The notes under the pieces: model-generated
What the model saw: the letters and a program-made list of their open reading frames with translations, nothing else
Database searches by the model: none
Told to the model about the DNA's origin: nothing
Program-made: the position numbers and the translations under genes
In this document: piece by piece, positions 32,336 through 34,251 of the stretch
Layout: each line of letters starts with the position of its first letter
Position numbering within the stretch: position 1 is the stretch's first letter
Origin: Anaerolineae bacterium
GTDB lineage: Bacteria; Chloroflexota; Anaerolineae; JAKLPW01
Reading direction: 5' to 3'
Assembly: GCA_022013675.1 (NCBI GenBank)
Contig: JAKLPW010000423.1
Coordinates: forward strand, 1-34,251
DNA length: 34,251 nt

Positions 32336-33409
32336 ATGTGGGAGAGAATAGCGTATCAGCCAACCCTCTTTCCAGATCTAACGACTGAGTTTCCATCCAC
32401 GCGCTATCAAGGTAGCAAGGCGAAACTTGTAGAGTGGATCTGGACACAAATTGCAGACCTGAGGTTCACGACCTGTCTAGATGCCTTCGGAGGTACTGGA
32501 GTGGTTTCCCACCGGTTGAAAAGAGCCGGCAAGCAAGTCGTGTACAATGATCTACTGCGCTTCAACTACCACATTGGGCAAGCTCTCATCGAGAACAGCC
32601 AGACCCGCCTTAGCCCAGAAGACGTAGATTGGCTTCTGCAAACACACTCGGGCATAACGTATCCTCATTTCATCCAAGAGCATTTTTCTGACATCTACTT
32701 CCTTGATGAAGAGAATGCCTGGATTGATCAGACAATCACCAACATCCGCCGACTGACCGACCCTTACAAATATGCTCTTGCTTTCTTTGCTCTGTGCCAG
32801 GCGTGTATTATAAAGCGGCCCTATAACCTATTCCATCGGAAGAACCTCTACATGCGCTTGGCCGAGGTTGAGCGATCTTTCGGGAACAAGACCACTTGGG
32901 ACAAGCCTTTTGACTACTGGTTTAGCACATTCGTTGCTGAAGCGAATCGGGCTGTCTTTGACAATGGCCGGGTAAACCAGGCCTGGAATTCTGACGCTGT
33001 CGATGTTCCTGGCGAGTACGATCTAGTGTACATAGACACTCCTTACATATCTAAGCACGGGGTTGCTGTTGATTACCTGGCCTTCTATCATTTCTTGGAA
33101 GGCTTAACGATGTATGACGAGTGGGACAAGCATGTAGATTTCAAATCAAAGCATCTTCGCTTGCAGCCACAGCCAAGTGAGTGGACAGACACGAAACGAA
33201 TTCATAGGGCTTTTGATCGGCTGTTTCGAAGATTCCAAGATAGTATTCTGGTCGTTTCTTATCGTAGCGATGGGATACCTTCTGAGACAGAATTAGTATC
33301 TTTGCTCAAGAGGTATAAGAGCCACATCCGCGTCGAGCATTTCGGGCAGTACAAATACGTCCTGTCCACCAATTCCAAGTCCAGGGAGATACTGCTGATT
33401 GGTACATAG
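32336..33409 (+). CDS. D12-class adenine-N6 DNA methyltransferase (EcoRV-type modification enzyme)
   Basis: A 357-residue S-adenosylmethionine-dependent methyltransferase. FPSTRYQGSKAKLVEWI near the N-terminus and DAFGGTG (about residue 49) form the cofactor site; the catalytic motif is DTPY (residue 234), a variant of the usual DPPY. This order, motif I before the catalytic motif with a target-recognition region between, is that of alpha-type (Dam/D12) enzymes, the class of M.EcoRV. The nuclease gene follows 18 nt downstream, so it should protect the same site, predicted GATATC. I chose ATG 32336 with GGAGAGAG upstream over the GTG at 32315. Confidence 0.9.
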   Translation: MWERIAYQPTLFPDLTTEFPSTRYQGSKAKLVEWIWTQIADLRFTTCLDAFGGTGVVSHRLKRAGKQVVYNDLLRFNYHIGQALIENSQTRLSPEDVDWLLQTHSGITYPHFIQEHFSDIYFLDEENAWIDQTITNIRRLTDPYKYALAFFALCQACIIKRPYNLFHRKNLYMRLAEVERSFGNKTTWDKPFDYWFSTFVAEANRAVFDNGRVNQAWNSDAVDVPGEYDLVYIDTPYISKHGVAVDYLAFYHFLEGLTMYDEWDKHVDFKSKHLRLQPQPSEWTDTKRIHRAFDRLFRRFQDSILVVSYRSDGIPSETELVSLLKRYKSHIRVEHFGQYKYVLSTNSKSREILLIGT

Positions 33410-33427
33410 CTCATTGCAGGAGATCAT

Positions 33428-34216
33428 ATGAAAGTGGAGAGGTTCAGAGAGGCTCTTTTGAAACAATTCGGCGAGTTCACGCGCACGCTTGCTACTGATT
33501 CTGGAGACTGGACCATTAAAGGATTCATAGATGTCTATCGGAATGTCTACACCATCTCAGTAGATACAAAGGTCGTGTCCAAGATCATGGAGTTGATGCT
33601 TTTCCCAATTATCTCGCGGTTTGCTGCGGAGCATGATTACAAACTGGTGCTTAGTGAGTATCAGAACCACTACCCTGATATAAGCTTCATAGCATCGGAT
33701 GGGACAAAGATTGCCCTTGATCTCAAGAGTACATATCGTCGGGGTCCCAATGCGGTCAATGGCTTCACGCTTGGTGCATTCACAGGCTATTTCCGTCGGA
33801 GGCAGTCTACGAAGAATATCATGTTTCCGTATGAACAATATGCGGCGCATTTTGTCTTGGGAATCGTCTACAGCCGTAGAGACGAACCCATCGATGAGCG
33901 CCGAGTCTATACTCTGGACAGTCTTCGGGATATTGTATCAGTGGTGAAGGACTTTTCGCTTCTGCTCTCGGAGAAGTGGCGAATTGCTAATGATCGGCCA
34001 GGGAGCGGAAATACGAAGAATATAGGTTCGGTGAAAGACCTTCGGACGCTGGTTCAGGGTACAGGGCCATTCGCACCGCATGGGGAAGAAGTTTTCAACG
34101 ACTACTGGATGAATTACCTAACAAAGGATATGGCACGAGCTATTGACTCGGCTGTTCCTTATCGAAACCTTGCGGAGTATTTAGAATGGCGGGATCGTCT
34201 CAGCAAGAGAAGCTAG
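33428..34216 (+). CDS. EcoRV-like type II restriction endonuclease
   Basis: A 262-residue nuclease with clear stretches of similarity to EcoRV (245 residues), recalled from memory: DTKVVSKIMEL...FPII, QNHYPD, KIALDLKSTY, FTLG, TKNIMFPYEQYAAHFVLGIVY and GSGNTKNIGS. The catalytic PD...DxK residues are Asp84, Asp98 and Lys100, matching EcoRV Asp74, Asp90 and Lys92. The GSGNT recognition loop (192-196) that reads the base edges in EcoRV (182-186) is conserved, so cleavage at GATATC is predicted. ATG 33428 follows AGGAGA. It is the last gene before the window end, complete, and co-transcribed with the methyltransferase. Specificity is inferred, not proven. Confidence 0.93.
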   Translation: MKVERFREALLKQFGEFTRTLATDSGDWTIKGFIDVYRNVYTISVDTKVVSKIMELMLFPIISRFAAEHDYKLVLSEYQNHYPDISFIASDGTKIALDLKSTYRRGPNAVNGFTLGAFTGYFRRRQSTKNIMFPYEQYAAHFVLGIVYSRRDEPIDERRVYTLDSLRDIVSVVKDFSLLLSEKWRIANDRPGSGNTKNIGSVKDLRTLVQGTGPFAPHGEEVFNDYWMNYLTKDMARAIDSAVPYRNLAEYLEWRDRLSKRS

Positions 34217-34251
34217 AGTGTCGGCGCAAATCCCCGGCGTGGACGCACTAG

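Overview
The window looks like a chromosomal segment from an uncultured Chloroflexota bacterium, most likely Anaerolineae-like. This is inferred from gene content (VanW and YacL-type PIN/TRAM proteins, ClpC, a secreted protein with TPTPTAT-type linkers, T-box control of leuS) and not from any database search. Most of it is housekeeping DNA with good sigma70-type promoters (TTGACA / 17 nt / TATAAT-like), so regulatory sites can be read with some confidence.

Layout. 1-2460, minus strand: a membrane-anchored parvulin foldase, then rpsF-rpsR transcribed from a clear promoter; rpsR carries a long (RSDDRGG)n extension and no ssb lies between the two. 2635-5935, plus strand: one strong promoter drives tRNA-Ala(CGC), a leucine T-box leader that has a second tRNA gene, tRNA-Ala(GGC), nested inside it, then leuS. 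6146-7328: a two-repeat lipoprotein and ridA. 7408-15043: a promoter, a four-domain S1 protein, then a tight run of aconitase, ATP-citrate lyase (aclB, aclA) and isocitrate dehydrogenase, which together interconvert 2-oxoglutarate and acetyl-CoA plus oxaloacetate, as in the reductive TCA cycle. 15063-23062: clpC, radA, yacL (behind a long leader with a terminator hairpin), cysS and rlmB. 23075-26037, minus: vanW-family gene and ychF, overlapping by 4 nt. 26236-28001: a secreted twin-domain protein. 28340-29196: a glycerophosphodiester phosphodiesterase. 29227-32124, minus: lgt, a CysQ/IMPase-family phosphatase and an AcuC/HDAC-like deacetylase, with a 100-bp element ending in 16-bp inverted repeats at the last junction. 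32228-34216: a type II restriction-modification pair whose nuclease closely resembles EcoRV.

The most notable item is the leuS leader. A canonical T-box Stem I (2766-2879, CTC specifier) and a canonical antiterminator/terminator (3078-3124) are separated by a complete tRNA-Ala gene, itself bracketed by a perfect 9-bp helix. Two tRNAs and a tRNA-sensing riboswitch therefore appear to share one transcript. Next are the ATP-citrate lyase cluster, unusual for this phylum, and the EcoRV-like system in DNA that is not depleted in GATATC. All pairings and counts were made by eye; no folding, homology search or expression data were available.
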